Shown: positions 53,083-63,216, numbered from the stretch's first letter. The stretch: DNA of 64,000 bases from Arcticibacter svalbardensis MN12-7 (GCF_000403135.1 NZ_AQPN01000024.1:20457-84456), one strand, 5' to 3'. Notes: generated by a model not told the origin, from the sequence alone. A program made the numbers and translations.

Positions 53083-54501
53083 GTGCATTTAGTATACCCA
53101 CTTAGTTTATTTGCACTTGCAGGAATTGCCATTCCTTTAATTATTCACCTGTGGAATATAAAACAAGGTAAAACCTTAAAAATCGGAAGTATCGCCCTTC
53201 TCGGCAAGAGTTCTAGTTTAAGTGCAAAAAGTTATAAAATCACCGATTGGTGGCTGTTTGTATTGCGAACCTTACTGGTCATTTTATTGACACTCCTTCT
53301 CGCACAGCCTGTTTTAAAAAAAGCGTTTGGTAAAGAATCTCAGAAGGGTTGGGTCCTGTTTGAAAAGTCCCAATTCCCAAGCATCTGGAAAAACAATAGA
53401 ACAACGATAGACTCCCTAATGAAGAAAGGATATGAACTTCACGACTTTGATCTCGGTTTCCAAAAAGTTAATCTTTCCGACACGCTGGCTCCGGATGTTG
53501 CACCTAATAAAAACGTTTTAAACTACACCGCTTTATTAAGCGAGTTAAATTCAGAGTTGCAAAACGAATTTCCAGTATACCTTTTTAGTAGTCACCATTT
53601 AAACAAGATGGGTGCTGAACTACCTCCGGTTTCGTTAAACTTAAAATGGATGGAAATTAAACCTGCAGATACAGTTGGTAACTGGATCACCAAAGTTGCC
53701 AATAAAACCTATGAATCGCAGTCAACCCCGTCATCAACCAGCTACAAACTCTTAAATGAAAACGAAAACGTTTCGACTATTTCTGCTTTAATTAATGAAG
53801 GGAATAATGCGGCAGATGCCGCCTACATTAAGGCTGCGCTGGAAGCAATCGGAGTATTTTCCGGACGTTCTGTAAAAATTAAAACCTGGAATAATAATGC
53901 CGGTTTCAAAAGCGATGCAGGCCTTATATTCTGGCTTTCCGATCAGCCAATCAGCCGCGCACTAATAGCGAATCTAAGACCTGGAACACGTTTGATTAGC
54001 TATGAACCAGGCAAGGTCATACCCATTCAATCCGTTATAGATCTGCAAACGGAAGGTATTGGAAATGATCCGGTTATTACGCTGAGTAAGAGGATTGATG
54101 CAAAAAATACCCCGGGACAGGCAATCTGGACCGATGGATTTGGAAAACCCATTTTAAGTCTGGAGTCTAGTGGTAAAATAAAACACTACCATCTATACGT
54201 TAAATTTAATCCCCAGTGGACAGATTTAGTTTGGTCTGAGCAGTTTGTTAAGGCTATTATGCCAATTGTTCTAAGTGAGCAGGAGGAAACAGGCAGTTTT
54301 GGAATTGAAGACCATCCCCGGGATCAGCGGGTCTGGAACAAAAACCTCCAAACCACACGGTATCAGCCAAAGTCGGGAACTACCGCAGAACTGACTACGA
54401 CGCAACCGTTGAATCCAGGTATCTGGATCCTGGCATTGCTGGTTTTTATAACAGAACGCATCTTGTCGCTAAGAGAAAAAAAGGAGGTGAAAAATGCATA
54501 A
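53083..54501 (+). CDS. BatA-like membrane protein
   Basis: A 472-residue inner-membrane protein. The N-terminus VYPLSLFALAGIAIPLIIHL and a second helix near 62-80 form the BatA-type N-terminal domain that ends in LLLAQPVLKK. A large periplasmic-facing region with no catalytic motif follows, and a last helix (IWILALLVFITERIL) anchors the C-terminus. Start is GTG 53083. It overlaps the next gene by eight bases. The DUF58-BatA order is typical of MoxR gene sets in Bacteroidota. Confidence 0.75.
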   Translation: MHLVYPLSLFALAGIAIPLIIHLWNIKQGKTLKIGSIALLGKSSSLSAKSYKITDWWLFVLRTLLVILLTLLLAQPVLKKAFGKESQKGWVLFEKSQFPSIWKNNRTTIDSLMKKGYELHDFDLGFQKVNLSDTLAPDVAPNKNVLNYTALLSELNSELQNEFPVYLFSSHHLNKMGAELPPVSLNLKWMEIKPADTVGNWITKVANKTYESQSTPSSTSYKLLNENENVSTISALINEGNNAADAAYIKAALEAIGVFSGRSVKIKTWNNNAGFKSDAGLIFWLSDQPISRALIANLRPGTRLISYEPGKVIPIQSVIDLQTEGIGNDPVITLSKRIDAKNTPGQAIWTDGFGKPILSLESSGKIKHYHLYVKFNPQWTDLVWSEQFVKAIMPIVLSEQEETGSFGIEDHPRDQRVWNKNLQTTRYQPKSGTTAELTTTQPLNPGIWILALLVFITERILSLREKKEVKNA

Positions 54502-56659
54502 CCCAGGTGGAGAAAAGTTGATCGCTCAACTTAAATTTAAATTTACGTCTCTTTATGCCCTGAGGATATTAATCATCAGCTTCACCATCAGTATCCTGCT
54601 TACAGCGGTGCTGGTTTATATGCTGCATTTCCACATATGGATCTTCCTTCCAGTGATTTTGGCGGTATTCATATCGTTAGCCCTGCGCCATCCTTTCTGG
54701 CAAATCACGTCTGCCGATATATCCAAATACCTGGATTTTCACTTTCCTGAATTGGAAGAAAGTACCGGATTATTGCTGAAACCATCTGCTGAATTGTCTG
54801 GATTGGAGCTATTACAAAAAGAAAAAGTAAACCGGGTACTCACTGAACTGAAGAGTCCGGATGAACCCCTAAAGAAACTGGTTTACGCCCTGGCCTTTCT
54901 AGTTGTTGGGTTGGGTTTGACCTTCCTTATTCGCATGGCAAAACCGTTGACGGAACCTGTTGAAAATCCGGTTTCTTTATCGTCCAGATCTATGCTTGCT
55001 GTTAAAGAACTCGTTCCTGCAGAAATATCAGGTTATACCGTGTCGATTAATCCGCCTGCTTATACCAGGGAGAAAGAAAGAACGCAACAGCAATTTTCTC
55101 TAAAAGCAGAAATGGGAGCAACGGTTACGTGGAACATTAAGACCAATATCCGGGTAAAAAATATAAAACTTCTTTTTAATGGAAAAGAAGCGGTCAGCAT
55201 GAAGCGCCTGCAATCAAGTGATAACGAATGGTCAACCTCTAGAAAAATGAGTCAATCCGGATTTTACCAGGTTGAGCTGGACGGGAAGAAATCTGATTTA
55301 TACGCAATTGAGGTCATCACCGATCTTCCTGCGCGAATTGAGATCAATACTCCAAAACAACACACCACGATCGATTATGGTCAGCCTTTGCAGGTTAATC
55401 TTTCCGTGTATATAAAGGACGATTACGGGATCAGCGATGCGTTTATATCAGCAACAATGGCAAGTGGAAAGGGCGAAGGCGTAAGTTTTACAGAACAAAA
55501 GCTCAGTTTTAATACCTCCTTCAGCAATAAACGAGACATGCAATTGCGGCAAAATATAGACTTGAAAGCATTGGGAATGAAGCCCGGTGATGAGCTGTAT
55601 TTCTTTGTAAAAGCAACAGATAACTTTGGACAATCAAGCAGATCGGATGTCTATTTTGTATCTATCGTAGATACGGCAGAATTAATGAGTTTGTCTGCAG
55701 TTTCCAACGGCGTTAATTTGGTTCCTGAGTATTTTAGAAGTGAGCGACAAATTATAATCGATACCGAAAAATTGTTGAAGGAACGACCTTCTCTAAGCGA
55801 AGAGGTCTTCAAAAGTCGTAGTAATGCGCTGGGCGTGGATCAAAAATTACTCAGACTGCGTTACGGAACCTTCCTTGGTGAAGAGTCAGAAACGGAAATA
55901 GGAGGGGATCACGAAGAACATGAAGGCGAAGAGCATGCGGAAGGTAAAGAACATGCCGCCGAACACGGCACTAAGTCAGAAGAAAAATTTGGAGATGTGC
56001 AAAGCATCATGGATCAATATGCGCATAAACACGATGTTGCAGAAGACGCTACCTTTTTTGAACCGGAATTAAAAGCAAGATTGAAAGCGGTGCTCACCGA
56101 AATGTGGAGTGCAGAACTCCGTTTGAGAACCTTTAAAACGCAGGAAGCTTTGCCCTTTGAATATAAGGCATTGCGGTTGCTGAAAGACCTACAGCAAAAA
56201 TCAAGAGCGTATGTAGCTAAAACCACAGTAAAAGTTTCCCAGATAAAAGAAGAAAAAAGGTTAAGTGGGGAATTAGATAAAATCATGCAGTCCACGCAAC
56301 AGCGCGATTACGAAAAAAAGGATCGGAAGGGTGTTACACTAAAACAAGTACTTGCCGTGCTGGAAAAGAGCAAAACGGGACAAGGATTTAAGGAAGCAGA
56401 CCAGCTTCTGCTACGTGATTCTGAACGTTATTTAATTGAAGCGGCCTCAGCTAACCCAGCTTCTTATCTTCCCGCCTTAAAAGGAATAAGAGACTTGCAA
56501 AAAACTAAATCCCCTTCCACAAAGTCCATTGAAACGGTACAAAAAGCAGTACAGAAATTGATAGCAAAAGAACAGCCTATTCCGCAATTGAAGGCTTTAA
56601 CTCCGGGGGCAACATTGTACAACACGTATTTTAACCACCTTAAACAAACGAACAGATAA
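54494..56659 (+). CDS. DUF4175-like membrane protein with His/Glu-rich segment
   Basis: A 721-residue protein with two N-terminal helices (about 22-60) and a third near 130-150, then a long hydrophilic region that is beta-rich (Ig-like, EISGYTVSINPPAYTREKER) and later helical. Residues 470-497 form an acidic segment with five histidines (GGDHEEHEGEEH and onward), a possible metal-binding loop. Resemblance to DUF4175 proteins of the same context is my recollection and not certain. Overlaps the BatA-like gene by eight bases and ends three bases before the next. Confidence 0.65.
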   Translation: MHNPGGEKLIAQLKFKFTSLYALRILIISFTISILLTAVLVYMLHFHIWIFLPVILAVFISLALRHPFWQITSADISKYLDFHFPELEESTGLLLKPSAELSGLELLQKEKVNRVLTELKSPDEPLKKLVYALAFLVVGLGLTFLIRMAKPLTEPVENPVSLSSRSMLAVKELVPAEISGYTVSINPPAYTREKERTQQQFSLKAEMGATVTWNIKTNIRVKNIKLLFNGKEAVSMKRLQSSDNEWSTSRKMSQSGFYQVELDGKKSDLYAIEVITDLPARIEINTPKQHTTIDYGQPLQVNLSVYIKDDYGISDAFISATMASGKGEGVSFTEQKLSFNTSFSNKRDMQLRQNIDLKALGMKPGDELYFFVKATDNFGQSSRSDVYFVSIVDTAELMSLSAVSNGVNLVPEYFRSERQIIIDTEKLLKERPSLSEEVFKSRSNALGVDQKLLRLRYGTFLGEESETEIGGDHEEHEGEEHAEGKEHAAEHGTKSEEKFGDVQSIMDQYAHKHDVAEDATFFEPELKARLKAVLTEMWSAELRLRTFKTQEALPFEYKALRLLKDLQQKSRAYVAKTTVKVSQIKEEKRLSGELDKIMQSTQQRDYEKKDRKGVTLKQVLAVLEKSKTGQGFKEADQLLLRDSERYLIEAASANPASYLPALKGIRDLQKTKSPSTKSIETVQKAVQKLIAKEQPIPQLKALTPGATLYNTYFNHLKQTNR

Positions 56660-56662
56660 AGA

Positions 56663-58498
56663 ATGGAATCGAACTACGCTTACGCTGCGATCGCCATCTG
56701 CCTGATTCTGGTAGTTTTTTTGATCGTTAAAGAGAATCAGCGAAAAAACAAAGCACGATTGATCTGGAGAATTATGGCCAGTATCGTCGCTGTATCTTGT
56801 TTTGCATTGATGATCGTCCCCTTGCATTATTCTATGCGGGCAAAGAATCGCACAAACGAAATGACCTTGCTGACCAGTGGTACATCACCTGATTCAATTG
56901 CCAGGTTGAAAGGCATTCGTCTTTATACTATGGATTCATTGCTCAAAGCGGATAATGGTTCCCAGGTGGAGACCATAGCTGATTTGGCTTATTTTTTGAA
57001 GTCGCACCCGGACATCAAAACGATCCATGTATATGGATATGGATTGACGGAACCTCAGCTTAAAGATCTCAAGGCCTATCAATTGGATTTTCACCCATCC
57101 CCGCTGCCTGAAGGCTTTCTTTCCTGCACCTGGAACAGTCAGGTTAGCACTACCTCAGCGCTAATTGTGCAGGGAACTTACAACAATAAAAGCGACAAAG
57201 CCGTCCGGTTATTGCTTTCTGGTTTTGGTTCAGACCTTGATTCTACTGTTGTAAAAGCGCATAAAAAGGCTCAGTTCTCCTTGAGAAATCAACCCAAACA
57301 AGCAGGGAAAGCGGTCTATCAATTGGTTGCTTCTCAGGAACAGGATACCATTTCCAAAGAACCCGTTCCATTTGAAGTGATAGAAGTGCCCCGGATGAAG
57401 GTGATGATGCTGGCTTCCTATCCTGATTTTGAATATAAATTTCTTAAAAACTGGTTGTATGAAAACCAGTATCCATTAATCTTTCGAAGCCGCATCAGTA
57501 AAGACAAGTACAATACGGAATATTTAAATGCCGGCACTGTGAATTTAAGTCAGCTTTCGAAGGCGCTCCTCAAAAAAATAGATGTCTTAATTATCGATGA
57601 AGAGGAACTGACCTATTTAAGTGCCTCAGAAATGAGAAACCTAAATCAATCCGTAGAAAGCGGAATGGGTCTGTTGGTAAGAAAAACAGATTTAGACGTC
57701 AAAACAGCATTGGGCAAACGCTTTTTATTTTATTCCTCGCAGTCACGAGAAGATAAGGAGACGATAGTTCGTCTCATCAATCAGGAAAAGTTTGCTGCAC
57801 TTCCTTTGAAACAAGATATTTATCTGAAATCCAAACCGAATGATCAACCCCTCGCAATTGACGCCGGGGGGAAAATAGTAGTCAACAGCCATATACTGGG
57901 TCAGGGGAAAATAGTGATGTCGGTTGTCCCTGCTACTTACCAATGGATCTTAAGCGGAAAGCAGAGTAATTATGCGACCTTTTGGTCGGCCCTCCTAACC
58001 AAAGCAGCCAGAAATACAAGTAAACCCAATTCATGGCAAATGATCCCCTCATTTCCGGTAGCAGGCAGCAAAACACAACTGTTCGTCACGCAGAACAACC
58101 CGGATAAAATTCCGAATCTTCTCATAACTGCCAATGAGACAAGTTTAAACAATCCAGCATCATATGTTAATAAACTAAGCCCAAGGCAAAATCTGGAACT
58201 CCCATTTCAATGGGACGCTACTTTTTGGCCTGAAAAGAACGGTTGGAATACGTTAAGTATCAACAGGGAGATAAATTCTTTCTTTGTCTATAAATCTGAC
58301 AATTGGAGGCAGTTAAAAAATTATAATACATTGATTTCGACTAAAAATTATAATAAAAGGTCTGGTTTGAACAATAAAATAACAACAAAGACCTCTTATG
58401 ATACAAAAATCATCTCTAAATGGTGGTTTTATATTGGATTTTTAATCTCTGCAGGCTTTTTATGGTATGAGTCACGAGTTTTATCTAAAAACAATTAA
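56663..58498 (+). CDS. Membrane protein of the MoxR-TldD cluster, function unknown
   Basis: A 611-residue protein with two helices at about 7-20 and 33-53, a long soluble middle, and a C-terminal helix (IISKWWFYIGFLISAGFLWY). The middle contains a glutamine-amidotransferase-like alpha/beta pattern (RMKVMMLASYPDFEYKFLKN, IDVLIIDEEELTYL, GMGLLVRKTDL), seen in other membrane partners of MoxR/BatA sets. No catalytic triad was identified. Likely cotranscribed with the three genes upstream. The TldD gene begins 71 bases further on. Confidence 0.6.
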   Translation: MESNYAYAAIAICLILVVFLIVKENQRKNKARLIWRIMASIVAVSCFALMIVPLHYSMRAKNRTNEMTLLTSGTSPDSIARLKGIRLYTMDSLLKADNGSQVETIADLAYFLKSHPDIKTIHVYGYGLTEPQLKDLKAYQLDFHPSPLPEGFLSCTWNSQVSTTSALIVQGTYNNKSDKAVRLLLSGFGSDLDSTVVKAHKKAQFSLRNQPKQAGKAVYQLVASQEQDTISKEPVPFEVIEVPRMKVMMLASYPDFEYKFLKNWLYENQYPLIFRSRISKDKYNTEYLNAGTVNLSQLSKALLKKIDVLIIDEEELTYLSASEMRNLNQSVESGMGLLVRKTDLDVKTALGKRFLFYSSQSREDKETIVRLINQEKFAALPLKQDIYLKSKPNDQPLAIDAGGKIVVNSHILGQGKIVMSVVPATYQWILSGKQSNYATFWSALLTKAARNTSKPNSWQMIPSFPVAGSKTQLFVTQNNPDKIPNLLITANETSLNNPASYVNKLSPRQNLELPFQWDATFWPEKNGWNTLSINREINSFFVYKSDNWRQLKNYNTLISTKNYNKRSGLNNKITTKTSYDTKIISKWWFYIGFLISAGFLWYESRVLSKNN

Positions 58499-58569
58499 AA
58501 AATTGCAATTATTTATTCATTCTGTTAGAAATTATATAGATTTAATTTTATTAACTTAACACAATCAAC

Positions 58570-60204
58570 TTGAAAAGAAAAGACTTCCTCTACTTGTCTG
58601 GAATGGGGCTGGGCGCGTTGATGCTACCTGACCTATCAGCTTTCGGAACTCCAATAGACGCCATGCAAGCGCTTGATGGTGTAGACGCAAAATTTAAAAA
58701 AGAACTGGCTGATGTAGCATTAAATGCAGCGAAGTCAAAAGGTGCCACGTATGCGGACATACGAATTGGCCGTTATCTCAATCAATTTGTAGCCACCCGG
58801 GAAAAAAGAATCCAGGGGATTGCGAACACCGAATCTTACGGTGTTGGAATCCGTGTGCTTGCAAATGGATGTTGGGGATTTGCGGCAACCAATAATGTAA
58901 CCAAGGAAGACGTTGCCAAAGCAGCTGAACTTGCGGTTTCAGTTGCCAAAGCAAACTCCAAGATTGGAGCAGAACCGGTACAGCTGGCGCCTCAAAAAGG
59001 CTATGGCGAGGTAAGCTGGAAAACTCCAATTGAAATCAATGCCTTTGAAGTACCGGTTAAAGAAAAGGTAGACTTATTGCTCCAAGTCAATGACATTGCC
59101 ATGCAAAATGGAGCAAGTTTTGTCAATTCAGTGATCTTCGCCGTAAATGAGCAGAAATATTTTGCCTCTACGGACGGATCTTATATTGATCAGGATGTAC
59201 ACCGTATTTACCCATCTTTTAACGTGACCCGAATAGACCGGCAATCCGGAAAGTTCCAAACCCGGAATGCGTTAAGTTCTCCAATGGGTATGGGTTATGA
59301 GTACCTCAATGCGCGTCCGCAGGACAAAGTTGCTGGTATTGTTACCCGCTACAAGGGAAGATATGATATGTTGGAAGACGTCAAATCCGCGGCACTTAAT
59401 GCAAGTGAAAAAGTAAAGGCAAAGTCTGTAGAACCAGGAAAGTATGATTTGATTCTCGATCCTTCACATTTGTGGTTAACGATTCACGAGTCTGTAGGCC
59501 ATCCCACCGAGCTGGATAGGGTACTTGGATATGAAGCGAATTACGCTGGAACAAGTTTCCTAACCCTTGATAAGTGGGAATCCAAGAAATTTCAATTCGG
59601 AAGTAACAAAGTAAATGTAGTTGCAGATAAAACGCAGGTAGGTTCACTTGGCGCTGTCGGATACGACGACGAAGGTGTGAAATGTAAAAAGTGGGACATC
59701 ATTAAAGATGGCGTTCTTGTCAATTATCAGGCCATCAGGGATCAGGCGCACATTATTGGATTAGAAGAATCACAGGGATGTTGTTATGCTCAGGGTTGGG
59801 ATGATGTTCAATTTCAGCGCATGGCAAACATCTCACTTCAACCCGGCAAAGAAAAGTTAAGTGTTGATAACATGATTAAAAATGTAGAAAAAGGAATCTA
59901 CATTATTGGTAACGGCAGTTTTTCTATTGATCAGCAACGTTACAATTTCCAATTCGGCGGACAAACATTTTATGAAGTAAAAGATGGAAAGATTGTCGGC
60001 ATGTTAAACGACGTCGCTTACCAATCCAATACAAGGGAATTCTGGAATTCATGCAGCGCCATTTGTGATGAAAGTGATTATCGTTTAGGAGGATCCTTTA
60101 ATGATGGTAAAGGGCAGCCGGCTCAAAGCAGTGCTGTGTCTCACGGTAGTTCAACAACCAGGTTTGATGGAGTTAATGTTATAAATACAGCAAGAAAGAT
60201 CTAA
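58570..60204 (+). CDS. tldD: TldD-family metalloprotease with Tat-like N-terminus (copy 1)
   Basis: A 544-residue TldD subunit. In E. coli TldD pairs with TldE (PmbA) and cleaves peptides such as microcin and CcdA precursors. Zinc motif HESVGH gives His306, Glu307 and His311. The start is TTG 58570; no in-frame ATG lies upstream. The N-terminus MKRKDFLYLSGMGLGALMLP has charged residues, FLYL and a hydrophobic core, like a Tat signal, but the twin arginine is RK. About 70 percent similar by eye to copy 2. TldE follows two bases after the stop. Confidence 0.9.
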   Translation: MKRKDFLYLSGMGLGALMLPDLSAFGTPIDAMQALDGVDAKFKKELADVALNAAKSKGATYADIRIGRYLNQFVATREKRIQGIANTESYGVGIRVLANGCWGFAATNNVTKEDVAKAAELAVSVAKANSKIGAEPVQLAPQKGYGEVSWKTPIEINAFEVPVKEKVDLLLQVNDIAMQNGASFVNSVIFAVNEQKYFASTDGSYIDQDVHRIYPSFNVTRIDRQSGKFQTRNALSSPMGMGYEYLNARPQDKVAGIVTRYKGRYDMLEDVKSAALNASEKVKAKSVEPGKYDLILDPSHLWLTIHESVGHPTELDRVLGYEANYAGTSFLTLDKWESKKFQFGSNKVNVVADKTQVGSLGAVGYDDEGVKCKKWDIIKDGVLVNYQAIRDQAHIIGLEESQGCCYAQGWDDVQFQRMANISLQPGKEKLSVDNMIKNVEKGIYIIGNGSFSIDQQRYNFQFGGQTFYEVKDGKIVGMLNDVAYQSNTREFWNSCSAICDESDYRLGGSFNDGKGQPAQSSAVSHGSSTTRFDGVNVINTARKI

Positions 60205-60206
60205 TT

Positions 60207-61523
60207 ATGGCCATACTAAGTAAAGAAGAAGCCCAGGCAATATTAAAAAAGGTTCTCAGTTATTCAAAAGCAGATGCATGCGAGGTAACTTTAACAGGTT
60301 CCGATGGAGGCAACATCCGCTATGCAAGAAATGCAGTGTCCACAGCCGGACAAATAAGTATAATGAATTTGGCAGTGGACTCTACTTTCGGAAAGAAAAC
60401 CGGGACGGCTACCATTAATGAATTTGACGACCTTTCCTTACAGAAAGTGGTCAAAAGGGCCGAGGAACTTGCCATGCTGGCACCTGAAAATCCAGAATAT
60501 ATGCCACCTCTGGGTCCCCAGACTTTTCCGGAATCTCCAACCTTTAATCCAAAAACAGCGGCTATCAACCCGGATGTGCGGGCAGAAATGGTCGGTAAAA
60601 GTCTGGCGGTCTCGAAAGCCGCAAGCCTTGAAGCTGCAGGATTTTTAGAAAACTCCACGCGCTTCTCTTCGATGATGAACTCCAACGGTCTGTTTGCTTA
60701 TAATAAAGGCACCGATGTTTCCTTTTCTGTTACAATCAGAAATAAAGAAGGAACAGGTTCAGGTTATATAGAAAAAAGCTACAATGACCTGGATAAGATG
60801 GATGTACTTGCGCTCAGCAAGATCGCGGCGACAAAAGCGACCGGATCTGCAGGTGCCAAAGCAATTGAGCCCGGAAAGTATACCGTTATTCTAGAGCCTC
60901 TCGCTGCAAGTGACATGCTGGACAACATGTTTCGTGGATTTGATGCCCGCAGTGCGGATGAAGGAAGAAGTTTCATGAGTAAATCAGGAGGCGGTACCCG
61001 ATTAGGCGAGCAATTGTTTTCTGAAAACGTAAACATATACTCTGATCCGATGAATGCGGAAGTACCGTCAGCTACCTGGAGCAGAGATGGCCTCGCCCTT
61101 AAAAAAACGCAATGGGTGGAAAAAGGAGTGGTCAAAAATTTATCTTATTCCAGATATTGGGCCGCTCAAAAAGGCGTACAGCCTGTTCCTTTTAACCGGA
61201 GTATCGTTTTTGAGGGTGGAACTCAAACCCTGGATGAGCTGATCAAAAGCACGGAAAAAGGAATTTTGGTGACCCGCTTTTGGTACATTCGTTCGGTAGA
61301 TCCTCAAACTTTACTGCTTACCGGACTTACCCGTGATGGAACTTTTTATATTGAAAATGGAGAAATTAAGTTCCCTATAAAGAACTTCAGGTTTAATGAA
61401 AGTCCGGTAATCATGTTAAATAACGTGGAAGCGTTAGGCAAACCGGTTCGGACAGGCAGTGGAATGGTTCCTCCTATGAAGATAAGGGACTTTACTTTTA
61501 CTTCACTTTCAGACGCTGTTTAG
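60207..61523 (+). CDS. pmbA: TldE/PmbA-family partner of TldD, no signal peptide
   Basis: A 438-residue TldE-like subunit, which in E. coli forms a heterodimer with TldD and lacks its own zinc motif; none is seen here either. Family features are the N-terminal ACEVTLTGSDGGNIRYARNA, LDNMFRGFDARSADEGRSF and the C-terminal NNVEALGKPVRTGSGMVPPM. The ATG is two bases after the TldD stop, so no leader could have been missed, and residues 1-25 are not a signal peptide. It lies between two TldD copies, so either may be its partner. Confidence 0.9.
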   Translation: MAILSKEEAQAILKKVLSYSKADACEVTLTGSDGGNIRYARNAVSTAGQISIMNLAVDSTFGKKTGTATINEFDDLSLQKVVKRAEELAMLAPENPEYMPPLGPQTFPESPTFNPKTAAINPDVRAEMVGKSLAVSKAASLEAAGFLENSTRFSSMMNSNGLFAYNKGTDVSFSVTIRNKEGTGSGYIEKSYNDLDKMDVLALSKIAATKATGSAGAKAIEPGKYTVILEPLAASDMLDNMFRGFDARSADEGRSFMSKSGGGTRLGEQLFSENVNIYSDPMNAEVPSATWSRDGLALKKTQWVEKGVVKNLSYSRYWAAQKGVQPVPFNRSIVFEGGTQTLDELIKSTEKGILVTRFWYIRSVDPQTLLLTGLTRDGTFYIENGEIKFPIKNFRFNESPVIMLNNVEALGKPVRTGSGMVPPMKIRDFTFTSLSDAV

Positions 61524-61575
61524 CAGAATTATTGAGCCGCGTTTATTTTACATACTTGTTTAAGAAATTTGTCCA

Positions 61576-63216
61576 TTGAAAAGAAGAGATTTTTTATACC
61601 TGACCGGTGTTGGTGTAGGTGCATCTATTTTAGAGAGCATGCCTGTCTTTGGCAAAGCCATTACTATAGAGCAAGCACTGACACCGGTTGATGTTAAATT
61701 AAAAAAAAGAATGGCAGATGTTGCCCTGAATGCAGCAAGGTCCAAGGGTGCAACCTATGCAGATGTACGTATCGGACGCTATTTGAACCAGGCAATCATT
61801 ACCAGGGAAGCTCAGGTGCAGAACATTGCCAATACAGAGTCATACGGACTTGGCGTAAGGGTGATCGCTAATGGCAGCTGGGGTTTTGCCGCTACAGATA
61901 TTTTAACGGATGACAGCATTGCAAAGGCAGCAGAAATGGCTGTTGCCATCGCAAAAGGAAATTCAAAACTGCTTACAGAAGAAGTACAGTTAGCTCCTCA
62001 AAAAGGATATGGCGAAGTAAGCTGGAAAACACCCCTTCAGAAAAATGCGTTTGAAGTGCCCATTCAAGATAAAGTGGCCCTACTTCTTGAAGTAAACAGC
62101 GAGGCAATGAAAGGAGGTGCGAAATATGTAAATTCCAATATTTTTGTGGTGAATGAACAGAAATATTTCGCTTCTACCGATGGCTCTTACATTGATCAGG
62201 ACATCCATCGCATCTGGCCAAATTTTACCGTTACAAAAGTCGGCACCTCCGGAGGTGGCTTTCAGACCCGCAATGCCTTGAGTGCCCCAATGGGAATGGG
62301 CTTCGAGTATCTGGAACCAAAGGAGGAAGAAAAGATAAAAGGTGGACCGGTTACCCTATATAAAAAGCGTTATGACATGCTCGAAGATGTACGGGAAGCC
62401 ACTGTTCATGTAGAAGAGAAACTTAAAGCGAAACCACTTCAGCCTGGGAAATACGATTTAATACTCGATCCTTCGCACTTATTCCTGACCATTCACGAGT
62501 CTGTTGGCCACTCCACCGAATTAGACAGAGTGCTGGGGTATGAAGCAAATTATGCCGGAACCAGTTTTCTAACCCTGGATAAATGGGAAAGCAAGAAATT
62601 CAATTTTGGAAGTAAGCAGGTCAACGTTTTTGCCGACAAAACCGAACAAGGATCTTTAGGTGCAGTCGGTTATGATGATGAAGGAGTAAAGTGCGGCAGC
62701 TGGGACATCATTAAGGACGGCATCCTGGTCAACTATCAGTCTACCCGCGATCAGGCGCACATCTTAGGCTTAAAGTCCATTCAGGGATGCAGTTATGCGG
62801 ACGGTTGGGAAAATATTCAGTTCCAGCGAATGCCTAACGTATCACTTGCACCGGGCAAAGAAGCGCTAAGTGCAGCAGATATGGTAAAGAATGTCGAAAA
62901 AGGCATTTATATGTTCGGTCGGAATTCGTATTCCATTGATCAGCAGCGCTATAATTTCCAGTTCAGTGCGCAACTGGCCTATGAAATTAAAGAAGGTAAA
63001 ATTGTAGGCATGTTGAAAGACGCGGCGTACCAGTCCAATACGCAGGAGTTTTGGAATTCCTGTGTACAATGCTGTGGTCAGAATGATTTCCGTCTTGGAG
63101 GTACTTTTTCAGATGGTAAAGGTCAGCCCTCACAAGCCAGTGCCGTGTCTCATGGAAGTGCAACTACCCGTTTCAATGGGGTTAATGTGATCAATACAGG
63201 TAAGCGATTAGGGTAG
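61576..63216 (+). CDS. tldD: TldD-family metalloprotease with Tat signal (copy 2)
   Basis: A 546-residue paralogue of copy 1. Zinc motif HESVGH at His307, Glu308 and His312. The start is TTG 61576, and the N-terminus MKRRDFLYLTGVGVGASIL has a true twin arginine (RRDFL) followed by a hydrophobic stretch, which is a good Tat signal. Copies 1 and 2 match along their full length, with long identical blocks such as ATYADVRIGRYLNQ and GKYDLILDPSHL; divergence is greatest near the N-terminus and around 250-270. This indicates an old tandem duplication around the TldE gene. Confidence 0.92.
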   Translation: MKRRDFLYLTGVGVGASILESMPVFGKAITIEQALTPVDVKLKKRMADVALNAARSKGATYADVRIGRYLNQAIITREAQVQNIANTESYGLGVRVIANGSWGFAATDILTDDSIAKAAEMAVAIAKGNSKLLTEEVQLAPQKGYGEVSWKTPLQKNAFEVPIQDKVALLLEVNSEAMKGGAKYVNSNIFVVNEQKYFASTDGSYIDQDIHRIWPNFTVTKVGTSGGGFQTRNALSAPMGMGFEYLEPKEEEKIKGGPVTLYKKRYDMLEDVREATVHVEEKLKAKPLQPGKYDLILDPSHLFLTIHESVGHSTELDRVLGYEANYAGTSFLTLDKWESKKFNFGSKQVNVFADKTEQGSLGAVGYDDEGVKCGSWDIIKDGILVNYQSTRDQAHILGLKSIQGCSYADGWENIQFQRMPNVSLAPGKEALSAADMVKNVEKGIYMFGRNSYSIDQQRYNFQFSAQLAYEIKEGKIVGMLKDAAYQSNTQEFWNSCVQCCGQNDFRLGGTFSDGKGQPSQASAVSHGSATTRFNGVNVINTGKRLG

